DNA of 64,000 bases from DASXHD01 sp036488725 (GTDB lineage Bacteria; Myxococcota_A; Polyangia; Polyangiales; Polyangiaceae), in contig DASXHD010000018.1 in the NCBI GenBank assembly GCA_036488725.1, positions 1 to 64,000 on the forward strand. Reading direction: 5' to 3'. The notes beneath the pieces were generated by a model. That model was not told the origin of the DNA. It did no database searches and saw only the letters and a program-made list of their open reading frames with translations. The position numbers and the translations under genes are program-made. This document shows positions 32,345-40,371 of this stretch, piece after piece; positions within the stretch are counted from its first letter, which is position 1; each line of letters starts with the position of its first letter.

Positions 32345-34378
32345 ATGCGATTGGTTCTTGCTTCGGGCGCGGCGGTCGCCCTCGCGCTCGTGACGCTCGC
32401 GTCGTGCGACAGCAGCAGCGGCACCACGCCGGACGCGGGTCCTCCCGCTGAAATCTGCCGAACGCCGGCGAGCGTCTCGCCGATTCACTTCACCGAAGTG
32501 ACCGACGACTGGGGAGTCGGCGCGGGCGCGACGTTCGACCCGCTCGCGGTGTCGGTCATCGCCGCAGACTTCGACGGCGACGGCTTTCCCGATCTCGTCA
32601 TCACGACGGGCTGGTCGCAACGCGGCAACTACGTCGGCACGGCGAAGGATCCACACGACGGCATGCGCGTGCGCCACCTCCTCATGAATCGCACGAGCCC
32701 GACCGACCCGACGCAGCGCGTGTTCGTCGACGCGACCGACGCGTCCGGCATCCTCGCGACCGCGAGCGGCACGGGCGAGCGCGGATTCGGCCTCGCCAAC
32801 GCGGGCGATCTCGACGACGACGGCGACGTCGACCTCATCACGTGTCCGCCGGACCCCAAGAGCTACCCCGCGCCCGACGGGAGCAGCATGGGCGACGACG
32901 TCGAAGACGGGTGCACGGCGCTCCTCAACGACGGCACCGGTCACTTCACGCTCGCGCCCGCGAGCGATCTCGGCGCCAAAGTCTTTTGGGTGCCGAGCGC
33001 CGCGCTGCTCGACTACGACCGCGACGGCTACCTCGATTTCTGGCCCGCGACGGTCGCGCACTGGCCCTACCCCGTCAGTCCGGTGGTGCCCAACACGGGC
33101 CCGCAGCTCTTCCGCGGAAACGGCGACGGCACGTTCGGCAACGTCACGAAGCAAGTCGGCTTACCGCTCGCCGACGGAAAAGATTTCAACGGCACGTCGT
33201 TCCGCCACGTCTTCGGCGTCACCGCGTGCGACCTCGACGGCGACGGCGACGACGACATGATCTTCGCCGACTACGGCCGCCAAGAAAACCAAGTCTGGCG
33301 AAACGACAACGGCGTCTTCACCAACGTCGCGCACACGCTCGGCGTCGATTACGACGACGACCAAACCTACACCGACGATCAAACGTACCTTTGCTACTGC
33401 CAAAACAACGCGGGCGCGTGCGACGCGAGCACGCCCGCGCCGGCGCCCGGTTTCTGCTGTGGGTTTTGCACCAACGACATCTGCACCGCCCAGTGCGGCC
33501 CGAACGGGCGCGGTTGGATCCCCGGCACGAGCGACCAAGCTTGGAACCTCGGCGGAAATAATTTTTCGATCGCGTGCGGCGACATCGACGACGACGGCGA
33601 CATGGACCTCATGACCGCGACGATCGTCCACGGCGACGTCGGCCAATCGTCCGACCCGAGCGAGCTCCTCTTGAACCCCGGCGACGGCACCAAGATGGTG
33701 CGACCCGGCAACGCGACCAACGGCCTTCTCCGCGACACGAGCAAGCTCGGCATCAACTGGGACCACGGCGACAACATGGCGGTCTTCGCCGACCTCGACC
33801 TCGACGGCCGCAAAGACATCCTCCTCACCGACACCGCGGTCTACGACCGCAACGGCGTCGTCGTCGCGAGCCACACGTACGTCTTCCACCAAAAATCGGA
33901 CGGCACCTTCGAGGACGTCACGACCGCGAGCGGAATCGTCGGCGCGAACCTCTTGCCTCACCTCCAGAGCCCGACGTTCGTCGACCTCGACGGCGACGGC
34001 GATCTCGATCTCGTCGCCGGCGACCCGACGACGCAGAAGCTCCACGTCTATCGCAACGACTCGGCCCAAGAACAAAACTGGACGCGCATTCGTCTCGTCG
34101 GCGGAGGTCCAGGCGCCGCGAACACGTCCGGCATCGGCGCGATCGTCCGCGTGACGGCGGGCGGCCGCACGCAAACGCAATACGTGAGCGGCGGGTTCGG
34201 CCATGGCAACGTCGAAGCCGATTTGTCGCTCACGTTCGGTCTCGGTTCGGCATGCTCGATCGATTCGATCAGCGTGCGCTGGCCCGACGCGACGTCGAGC
34301 ACGTCGACCTTCACCGGCGTCGAGCCCAACTACCCGATCACGATTCGCCAAGGCGCGACCTCGGTCGATTACCCCTGA
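32345..34378 (+). CDS. FG-GAP/VCBS-repeat lipoprotein with ASPIC/UnbV domain
   Basis: A 677-residue lipoprotein (LVTLASCDSSSG, lipobox LASC). It has about six FG-GAP/VCBS beta-propeller repeats with calcium-type acidic loops (DFDGDGFPDL, DLDDDGDVDL, DYDRDGYLDF, DLDGDGDDDM, DIDDDGDMDL, DLDGDGDLDL). The C-terminus has the ASPIC/UnbV-type segment (NTSGIGAIVRVTAGGRTQTQYVSGG, RWPDATSSTST). A Cys-rich insertion with about ten Cys (CYCQNNAGAC to CTAQC) lies in the middle. The start ATG at 32345 precedes a typical signal peptide. Likely a surface adhesion or ligand-binding protein. Confidence 0.85.
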   Translation: MRLVLASGAAVALALVTLASCDSSSGTTPDAGPPAEICRTPASVSPIHFTEVTDDWGVGAGATFDPLAVSVIAADFDGDGFPDLVITTGWSQRGNYVGTAKDPHDGMRVRHLLMNRTSPTDPTQRVFVDATDASGILATASGTGERGFGLANAGDLDDDGDVDLITCPPDPKSYPAPDGSSMGDDVEDGCTALLNDGTGHFTLAPASDLGAKVFWVPSAALLDYDRDGYLDFWPATVAHWPYPVSPVVPNTGPQLFRGNGDGTFGNVTKQVGLPLADGKDFNGTSFRHVFGVTACDLDGDGDDDMIFADYGRQENQVWRNDNGVFTNVAHTLGVDYDDDQTYTDDQTYLCYCQNNAGACDASTPAPAPGFCCGFCTNDICTAQCGPNGRGWIPGTSDQAWNLGGNNFSIACGDIDDDGDMDLMTATIVHGDVGQSSDPSELLLNPGDGTKMVRPGNATNGLLRDTSKLGINWDHGDNMAVFADLDLDGRKDILLTDTAVYDRNGVVVASHTYVFHQKSDGTFEDVTTASGIVGANLLPHLQSPTFVDLDGDGDLDLVAGDPTTQKLHVYRNDSAQEQNWTRIRLVGGGPGAANTSGIGAIVRVTAGGRTQTQYVSGGFGHGNVEADLSLTFGLGSACSIDSISVRWPDATSSTSTFTGVEPNYPITIRQGATSVDYP

Positions 34379-34379
34379 G

Positions 34380-34616
34380 TCATTTTTTGGCCTTACGCGG
34401 TTTGGCGATGGGCACGATTTCGTAGCCGAGCGTCTTCATCATGTCGGCGATGCGTAGGGCGGTCGCCTGCTGCGTCGTCGCGCCCGCCAGGCGACGGAGC
34501 ATCGTGCGCAAATAATCGGACGCCGTGAGCCCCTCGCGCTCGGCCAGCATGTGGAGGAGCTGGAGCTCGTCGTCCGAGAGAAGTAGGTGAAAGCTGTTGC
34601 TGCGCTGGATCGGCAT
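34380..34616 (-). CDS. Small ribbon-helix-helix-like DNA-binding protein
   Basis: A 78-residue protein. The opening SFHLLLSDDELQLLHMLAEREGLTASDYLRTMLRRL fits the ribbon-helix-helix (CopG/Arc-type) fold: one beta strand, then two helices. The C-terminal end is basic (IAKPRKAKK). It stops 2 nt after the FG-GAP gene's stop, on the other strand. Directly upstream of its start are three ATGGCC repeats spaced 11 bp apart, which look like its own operator. A stand-alone regulator or an antitoxin whose toxin is absent here are both possible. Confidence 0.75.
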   Translation of the reverse strand: MPIQRSNSFHLLLSDDELQLLHMLAEREGLTASDYLRTMLRRLAGATTQQATALRIADMMKTLGYEIVPIAKPRKAKK

Positions 34617-34658
34617 GGCCTCATTATGGCCATTCGATGGCCAGGCCGGCAACCGGCC
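34615..34658. promoter_or_regulatory. Phased repeat operator upstream of the ribbon-helix-helix gene
   Basis: ATGGCC occurs at 34615, 34626 and 34637, exactly 11 bp apart, so the copies lie on one face of the helix. The region also contains two perfect inverted repeats side by side, TGGCCAT-TCG-ATGGCCA (34627-34643) and GGCCGG-CAA-CCGGCC (34644-34658). Ribbon-helix-helix proteins often bind such repeats in rows, so this is likely an autoregulatory site. It also lies within 60-100 bp of the divergent pseudokinase operon start. Confidence 0.6.
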
Positions 34659-34718
34659 AAGGATGAGGCGATTCGAGCGGGATTTTCGCGAAGCGGCCGA
34701 GCCTGCTAAACTTCGCGC

Positions 34719-37181
34719 GTGGCATCGCCGACGAAAAAGCCCCCCATCTCGATGGGACAGGGGCTCGGCGCCGGCGCGACGTGGACGCGGGCGGGCGGCG
34801 GAGCCCCGCGTCTTCTCGGCCGCTACCACGTGCTCGACGAAATCGGGCGCAACGTCGTCGGGCCGCTCTACCTCGCGCGCCTCGAGGGGCCGCGCGGATT
34901 CCAGCGCTGGGCCGCGATTCGCCGCGTCGACAAGCGGCACCTCGGAGAAGACGGTTACGTGCAGCGTTTCTACGAGCGCGTGCGCGCGGGCGCGAAGCTC
35001 CTCCACCCGAACGTGACCGCGCTCTTCGACGTCGACGAAGAAGACGGCTCGCCGTGGGTCGCGATGGAGTACCTGCACGGCGAGCGCCTGGAGGAGGCGA
35101 TCGCGCGCCTCGAGCTCGCCGACACGCCCGCGTCATGGGAGATCGCGTCGCGCATCATCTCCGACGCGGCCGAGGGTCTCCACGCGGTCCACAGCCTGCG
35201 CGACAAGGAGGGCTCGCCTCTCGGGCTCCTCCATGGCGACCTCGCGCCGCACAGCCTGACGGTCACTTTCGAGGGCAAGACGAAAATCAAAGGCGCGTTC
35301 GAGCCGCGCGTGCACGGCGTGCTCGACCCGCGCAAAGTGCCCTACGCCGCGCCGGAGCAAATCTTCGACGGCGTCGTCGACGCGCGGGCCGACGTGTTCG
35401 CGCTCGGCGTGCTTCTGTGGGAGCTCCTCGCCGGCAAGCGGCTCTTCGCGCGCGACACCGACGACGAGACGCGCGCGATGATCGAGGCCGGCGTCGTGCC
35501 GCCGCTCGCGCAGCTCGTCGACGAAGTGCCGCGCGAGCTCGACGTCCTCGTGCGACGCGCGCTCGCGCGCGATCCGGCGGCGCGTTTTCCGAGCGCGCGA
35601 GAGCTCTCGCGCGAGCTCGAGAGCCTGCTCGTCTCCAAAGGAGTGGTCGCGCGCGACGACGACGTGGGCCGCTATTTGCGAACGCTCTTCGCCGATCGCT
35701 TCGTCGAGCAAGAAGCCGCGCTCCAGGCCGCCGCCGAGGTGACCGAGGTCTTCCGCCGTTCGCAGCAATCGCTCGGCGCGCGCCTCGCCGCGCTCCCGAA
35801 CCTCGCGCCGAAAGATGCCGAGGTCGAAGAGACCGAAATGATGATGACGCCGGCGTCCAGCGACGACGACCACACGACGGCCGAGCGTCCGGCCGCGCGG
35901 CGCCTCTCCGGCTACACCGACGAGGTCCCCGCCGACAGCGGGCCGACCATCCCTCGCAACGCGAAGCCGGTCGCGCCGATCGCGCCGATCCTCGGCGACA
36001 CCGACGAGGTGCCGACCGTCACCGCGCCGCAGTCGCCGCTCGTGATGAACGTGCCGCCCGAGCGATCGACGAGCAACGACGAGCTCACGCTCACGGCCGC
36101 GCGCGTCGAGCCTCCGGTCAAGACCGCGATGAAGAGCGGCGGCGTGAGCACGTCGCGGCTCATCATGCCGTCGTCGCTCGACAGCGATCCGGACGTGACC
36201 GAGAGCGCGATCTTCGTCGCGCCCCGCATCCCGGCGACCTCCGCGGAAATGGATCGAAGCCCGCCGCCCATTCCGCCGCCGCGACCGATGTCACCGAGCT
36301 TTCCGGATCGGCCGCTCTTGCCCGCGACGCCGCCGGCGGGCGTCGACGCGATGCCGCGCTCGGCGCCGCGCACCACGCACGTCGCACCGAGCACGCCGCC
36401 GCCCGCTTTCGCGCAAGCGTTCTCGCCGCCGCCCGCTTTCGCGCCGCCGTCCGCGTTTTCGCCGCCGCAGACTTATTCCGGGGCGCCGTTCCAGCCGCCG
36501 CCCGCGTTTCCGAACGCGCAGCCGCCGTCGCGCGGCCCGCACCGCGCGATGTCCACCGAGTCGCTGCGCGCGGTCCTCTTCCCGCAAGATCGAACGCGTC
36601 GCGTGGCGACCGTTTCGATCGTCGGCTTCATCGGCGGCGCGGTTCTGTTTCTCGCCTTCTTCATCGTTTGGCGCATCAGCGTCTCGGGCGCGGCCACTCC
36701 TGCGACGTCCGCCGCGCCGAGCGTTTCACCGGCGCCCTCCGCAGTCGGGAGCGCCCCTCCGACGACCGAGCTCGACACGACCGCGACCGCAGCGACCGCA
36801 GCGGCGCCGACCATCACGATTCATCACGTGCTCGCGCCGATCCCGACGATGGACCTCTCGCAGCCTTCGCCGCACCATCACCATCACGGCGCCGTCGCGC
36901 CGCCGCCGAGCCACACGAGCGCGCCCGCGCCGACGCACGAGCAAACCGCGACCGGCGTCGGCAAGACCGGTTACCTCACGGTCATGTGCAAGCCGGACGC
37001 GTGCGACCACGTCATCGACGCCGGACACGACCTCGGCGGGACGCCGCTTTTCCGGCAAGAAATGTCCGCGGGGAAGCATGTGCTGACCCTCCGCGTAGAC
37101 ACGTCGCACGCGCAGAAAATCGTGACCGTCGACGTGCCGGAAGGATCGACCGTCGCGATTCATCCCGACGTCGAACCCTGA
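34719..37181 (+). CDS. Membrane-bound Ser/Thr pseudokinase with PEGA-like outer domain
   Basis: An 820-residue protein with the kinase fold but missing all main catalytic motifs: the Gly loop reads IGRNVVG (42-48), the VAIK Lys is Arg 68, HRDxKxxN reads HGDLAPHS (172-179), and DFG reads GAF (192-194). APE (211-213) and the DVFALG helix remain. Then come about 330 residues of Pro-rich linker, a membrane segment (VSIVGFIGGAVLFLAFFIVW) and a PEGA-like domain (GYLTVMCKPDACDHVI). GTG start at 34719. It heads a five-gene run and is 6 nt from the next, active kinase. Likely a scaffold or regulator. Confidence 0.85.
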   Translation: MASPTKKPPISMGQGLGAGATWTRAGGGAPRLLGRYHVLDEIGRNVVGPLYLARLEGPRGFQRWAAIRRVDKRHLGEDGYVQRFYERVRAGAKLLHPNVTALFDVDEEDGSPWVAMEYLHGERLEEAIARLELADTPASWEIASRIISDAAEGLHAVHSLRDKEGSPLGLLHGDLAPHSLTVTFEGKTKIKGAFEPRVHGVLDPRKVPYAAPEQIFDGVVDARADVFALGVLLWELLAGKRLFARDTDDETRAMIEAGVVPPLAQLVDEVPRELDVLVRRALARDPAARFPSARELSRELESLLVSKGVVARDDDVGRYLRTLFADRFVEQEAALQAAAEVTEVFRRSQQSLGARLAALPNLAPKDAEVEETEMMMTPASSDDDHTTAERPAARRLSGYTDEVPADSGPTIPRNAKPVAPIAPILGDTDEVPTVTAPQSPLVMNVPPERSTSNDELTLTAARVEPPVKTAMKSGGVSTSRLIMPSSLDSDPDVTESAIFVAPRIPATSAEMDRSPPPIPPPRPMSPSFPDRPLLPATPPAGVDAMPRSAPRTTHVAPSTPPPAFAQAFSPPPAFAPPSAFSPPQTYSGAPFQPPPAFPNAQPPSRGPHRAMSTESLRAVLFPQDRTRRVATVSIVGFIGGAVLFLAFFIVWRISVSGAATPATSAAPSVSPAPSAVGSAPPTTELDTTATAATAAAPTITIHHVLAPIPTMDLSQPSPHHHHHGAVAPPPSHTSAPAPTHEQTATGVGKTGYLTVMCKPDACDHVIDAGHDLGGTPLFRQEMSAGKHVLTLRVDTSHAQKIVTVDVPEGSTVAIHPDVEP

Positions 37182-37187
37182 AAAGCG

Positions 37188-38594
37188 ATGACCGCCCTGC
37201 TCGCCGGCAAATACCGCATGGAGCGCGTGCTCGGCCAAGGCGGCATGGGCGTCGTCGTCGCGGCGATGCACACGGCGCTCGACGAGCGCGTCGCGATCAA
37301 GCTTCTCCTGCCCGAGGCGCTCGCGAGCGCCGAGACGGTCGCGCGGTTCCAGCGCGAGGCGCGCGCCGCGGTGCGCATCAAGAGCGAGCACGTCGCGCGC
37401 GTGATCGACGTCGGCTCGGTCGACCCCGCCGCGCTGCCGCTCCAAGCCGCGCTCGGCATCCCGCTCCAGCCGGGCGCGCCGTTCATGGTGATGGAGTACC
37501 TCGAGGGTCAAGACCTCGCCGCAGTGCTCCGCGCGGCCGGCCCGATCGCGCTCACCGATTCGGTGATGTACGTCGCGCAAGCCATCGAGGCGATCGCCGA
37601 AGCGCACTCGCTCGGCATCATCCACCGCGATCTCAAGCCGTCGAACCTCTTCCTCACGCGCCGCCCCGACGGCACGCCGCTCGTGAAAGTGCTCGATTTC
37701 GGCATCTCGAAAGCGGCCGTGCCCGGCGCGATGGACGCAGCGATGACGACGACGAGCGCGGTCCTCGGCTCGCCGATGTACATGGCGCCCGAGCAGATGA
37801 TCGCCTCGCGCGAGGTCGACGGACGCACCGACGTCTGGGCGCTCGGCGTCGTCCTCTATCAGCTTCTCACCGGACGTGGTCCGTTCAACGGCACGACGAT
37901 GACCGAGCTCTGCGCGCGCATACTTCAAGAGCCGCACGCGCCGATCCGCGCGACGCGACCGGACGTGCCCGGCGAAATCGAAGCGGTGGTCGCGCGGTGC
38001 CTCGAGAAAGATCGCACGCGCCGCTTCGCGTCGGTCGCCGACCTCGCCGAAGCGATCGCGCCGTTCGGCGGCCAAGCCGCGGCGCTCTCGGCCGAGCGCG
38101 CACGCCGATTGATTCCGCGGACCGAGCGCGCGATGGGCGTGCCGCCGACGATTCCGGGCGCGCCGATCGGGATGGCGGCGACGGCGATCGCGCCCGGCGG
38201 AACGATGCCGTACGCCGCGACGAACCCATCGTGGTCGGCGACGCGCGGTCGATCGAGCGGCTCGTCGGGGATTTGGATTGCGCTCGCGTTCGGGCTCGCC
38301 GCGATCGTCGGAGGCGTGGCCGTCGTCGTTCTCTTCCTCGCGATGCGCGCGCGCGCGCCGTCGCTTCCCACGATCGCCGAGCCCGAGCCCGCGCGCACCG
38401 CGACGGCGCCCACCGACACCACACCGGCCGCGACGACCGCCGCGCCCGAAGCGTCGATCGTCCCGCTCACGCCGCTCCAAGCGCCGACCGTTCACGCGGG
38501 CGTCCATCCCCAGCCGACCGCCACGCATCACGCTCCCATCGTCCACGACCCGCCGCCTCGCCCGACGGCCGAACCCAAGCCGGACATCTTTTGA
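37188..38594 (+). CDS. Ser/Thr protein kinase, single-pass membrane
   Basis: A 468-residue active-type kinase: VLGQGGMGVVVAA, ERVAIKLLL, IIHRDLKPSNLF, VLDFGISK, APEQ and RTDVWALGVV in the first 280 residues. Between the beta strands and the hinge it has an extra loop (VDPAALPLQAALGIPLQPG). It ends with a membrane segment (SGIWIALAFGLAAIVGGVAVVVLFLAM) and a Thr/Pro/His tail. It begins 6 nt after the pseudokinase stop, an arrangement that suggests the two act together. The TPR-like partner starts 29 nt after it. Confidence 0.92.
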   Translation: MTALLAGKYRMERVLGQGGMGVVVAAMHTALDERVAIKLLLPEALASAETVARFQREARAAVRIKSEHVARVIDVGSVDPAALPLQAALGIPLQPGAPFMVMEYLEGQDLAAVLRAAGPIALTDSVMYVAQAIEAIAEAHSLGIIHRDLKPSNLFLTRRPDGTPLVKVLDFGISKAAVPGAMDAAMTTTSAVLGSPMYMAPEQMIASREVDGRTDVWALGVVLYQLLTGRGPFNGTTMTELCARILQEPHAPIRATRPDVPGEIEAVVARCLEKDRTRRFASVADLAEAIAPFGGQAAALSAERARRLIPRTERAMGVPPTIPGAPIGMAATAIAPGGTMPYAATNPSWSATRGRSSGSSGIWIALAFGLAAIVGGVAVVVLFLAMRARAPSLPTIAEPEPARTATAPTDTTPAATTAAPEASIVPLTPLQAPTVHAGVHPQPTATHHAPIVHDPPPRPTAEPKPDIF

Positions 38595-38623
38595 CTCTCC
38601 TACCTTTGCGCTATCCCAGGAGC

Positions 38624-39643
38624 GTGCGTCGCCTCGTCACGCTCGCTTTGCCGCTCGCGCTCGTCGCGATCGCGCCTGCCGTTCGCGCGCAGAGCAGCGC
38701 CGACGTCGACACCGCGCGCGCCGCGTTCTTGAAGGGGCTCGACCTCCGCAAGCACCACGACCTCCCCGCGGCCGCCGAGCGTTTCCGCGCCGCGTACGCG
38801 CTCGTCCCGACGCCGCGCATCGGCTACGAGCTCGGCTCGACGCTGCGCGAGACGGGCGATCTCGTCGCCGCGCGCGCCGCGTTCGTCGCCGCGACCGAGC
38901 TCCCGCCGCGGCCGAACGAGTCGCCCGAAGCGAAAAAAGCCCGCACCGACGCCCAAGCGCAAGCCGACGATCTCGACCAACGCATCCCGCAGATCCAGCT
39001 CCACATCGTCGGCACCGGCCAAATCTACGTCGACGGCGAGCCCGTCAGGCACGAAGCGCTCTCTTCGCCACACAAGCTGAACCCCGGCTCGCACACGATT
39101 CAAATTCAAGTCGACGGCGACGTGAAAGGCGAGAAGACGATCTCGCTCAGCGAGGGCGAGCACAAGGACGTGACGATGTCGCCCGGCGTCGAGGCGCGCG
39201 TGACCGTCACCGCAAACCCGGTGATGCCGCAGGTGATCGTGCAGCCGCAGCCGACGGCGCCGTACGATCCGTTCGCGACGCCCGTGACCAACCGCGTTCA
39301 CAGCAACGCGGGCACGAAGGCGGCGCTCTTTTACGCTGCGTCGACGATCGCCGGCGTTGGAATCGGCCCGGGCGTCACGGCGCTCACGTTCATGAAGGCC
39401 GCGCAAGACGCGTGCACGAACGGCTGCGACTCGAGCTTCGAGAACAACAAGAACCTCGCCTACGGCTTCGCGATCGCGACCGACGTCTTGTGGGGGACGG
39501 CGCTCATCTTGCTCATCGCGGCCATCGTCTACCCGAGCACGAGCGCGCTCGAGCCCGGACAAGTCGCCGGCCTCCAGAACGTGACGTTCGCCGTCTCGCC
39601 GACGAGCGGCGGCGGCACGATCGGCGCGACGGTGAGGTTCTGA
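38624..39643 (+). CDS. TPR/PEGA-like membrane partner protein
   Basis: A 339-residue protein starting at GTG, with CAGGAG 3 nt before it. After a signal peptide (LALPLALVAIAPAVRAQ) comes a TPR-like helical block (ARAAFLKGLDLRKHHDLPAAAERFRAAY, GSTLRETGDLVAARAAFVAA), a PEGA-like beta domain (GTGQIYVDGEPVRHEAL), a Pro-rich linker and two membrane segments with a Cys pair between them. The same plan occurs after two other kinases in the window. It may connect cell-envelope state to the kinases; inferred from position only. Confidence 0.7.
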   Translation: MRRLVTLALPLALVAIAPAVRAQSSADVDTARAAFLKGLDLRKHHDLPAAAERFRAAYALVPTPRIGYELGSTLRETGDLVAARAAFVAATELPPRPNESPEAKKARTDAQAQADDLDQRIPQIQLHIVGTGQIYVDGEPVRHEALSSPHKLNPGSHTIQIQVDGDVKGEKTISLSEGEHKDVTMSPGVEARVTVTANPVMPQVIVQPQPTAPYDPFATPVTNRVHSNAGTKAALFYAASTIAGVGIGPGVTALTFMKAAQDACTNGCDSSFENNKNLAYGFAIATDVLWGTALILLIAAIVYPSTSALEPGQVAGLQNVTFAVSPTSGGGTIGATVRF

Positions 39644-40371
39644 TGATCGGCGCGCGCATCTTCTTGGCGCTCTCGGCGCTCTCCTTGCTCGGCGCGGGCT
39701 GCACCGCGTTCGTCGCGTCGCAGCTCTCGGGCGACTCGAGCGACGGCGGCACGACGCAAATCGGCGCCGGATGCTTCCACATCACCGACAACCAGTGCGG
39801 TGAATGCATCGCGAGCAACTGCGAGGACCCGAACGCGAAGCCGCCGGTCTCGCTCGCGAAGGTGTGCAGCCTCGCGAGCGCCGACCCGATCATGCTCAGC
39901 GTCCAGGAGTGCACGGCGGCCCCCGGCCTCGACAACTACGAGTGCGGGTACATGTACGCCGACGCCAGCACGGGATACGCGTCGACCATCGATATGCTGA
40001 GCGCGGCGGTGAACAACGTCCAGCACTGCATCACCGATCACTGCGCGACCTCGTGCAGTCAATGCAACGTGCAGGTCCCCACGTGCGGGAGCGACACGGT
40101 CTTGCTCGCCGACGCGGGCGCGTGCGGGCAGTGCATCGATCAAGCGATCAACCAGACCGGCGGCGTCTGCCAGTCCCAGGCGCTCGCGGACACGGAGTTC
40201 GGCAGCGCGGCGTGCACAGAAGGCGCCGACGCCATCTCGAAGTGCGCGATCGCGCCCGGCCAATGTCAAACCCCGGACTGTTCGGGCATCTCGTCGCCGA
40301 CGACGACCGACTCCGCGCTCCAGAGCCTCTATTCTTGCTTGTGGCAGTACTGCGCGAGCTCGTGCGAGTGA
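39643..40371 (+). CDS. Cys-rich lipoprotein of the kinase operon
   Basis: A 242-residue lipoprotein (LSALSLLGAGC, lipobox GAGC). The mature part has about 22 further Cys spread through two or three repeats with the pattern CGECIASNC, CSQCNVQVPTC, CGQCIDQ and CLWQYCASSC. A similar Cys-rich module is common in myxobacterial lipoproteins and should form a compact disulfide-rich fold in the periplasm or on the surface. It overlaps the upstream stop by 1 nt and the kinase downstream begins immediately after its stop, so it is within the operon. Confidence 0.72.
   Translation: MIGARIFLALSALSLLGAGCTAFVASQLSGDSSDGGTTQIGAGCFHITDNQCGECIASNCEDPNAKPPVSLAKVCSLASADPIMLSVQECTAAPGLDNYECGYMYADASTGYASTIDMLSAAVNNVQHCITDHCATSCSQCNVQVPTCGSDTVLLADAGACGQCIDQAINQTGGVCQSQALADTEFGSAACTEGADAISKCAIAPGQCQTPDCSGISSPTTTDSALQSLYSCLWQYCASSCE

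Noticed and set aside
36726..38546. Long minus-strand open frame opposite the kinase at 37188
   Set aside because: It is antisense to an intact kinase, is Arg/Gly-rich and shows no conserved motif. In such GC-rich DNA long antisense frames are normal.
40063..40073. TGCAACGTGCA as a strong member of the scattered motif
   Set aside because: It fits the pattern but has a GC-containing centre, so it may be a chance match. It is kept in the count with that caution.
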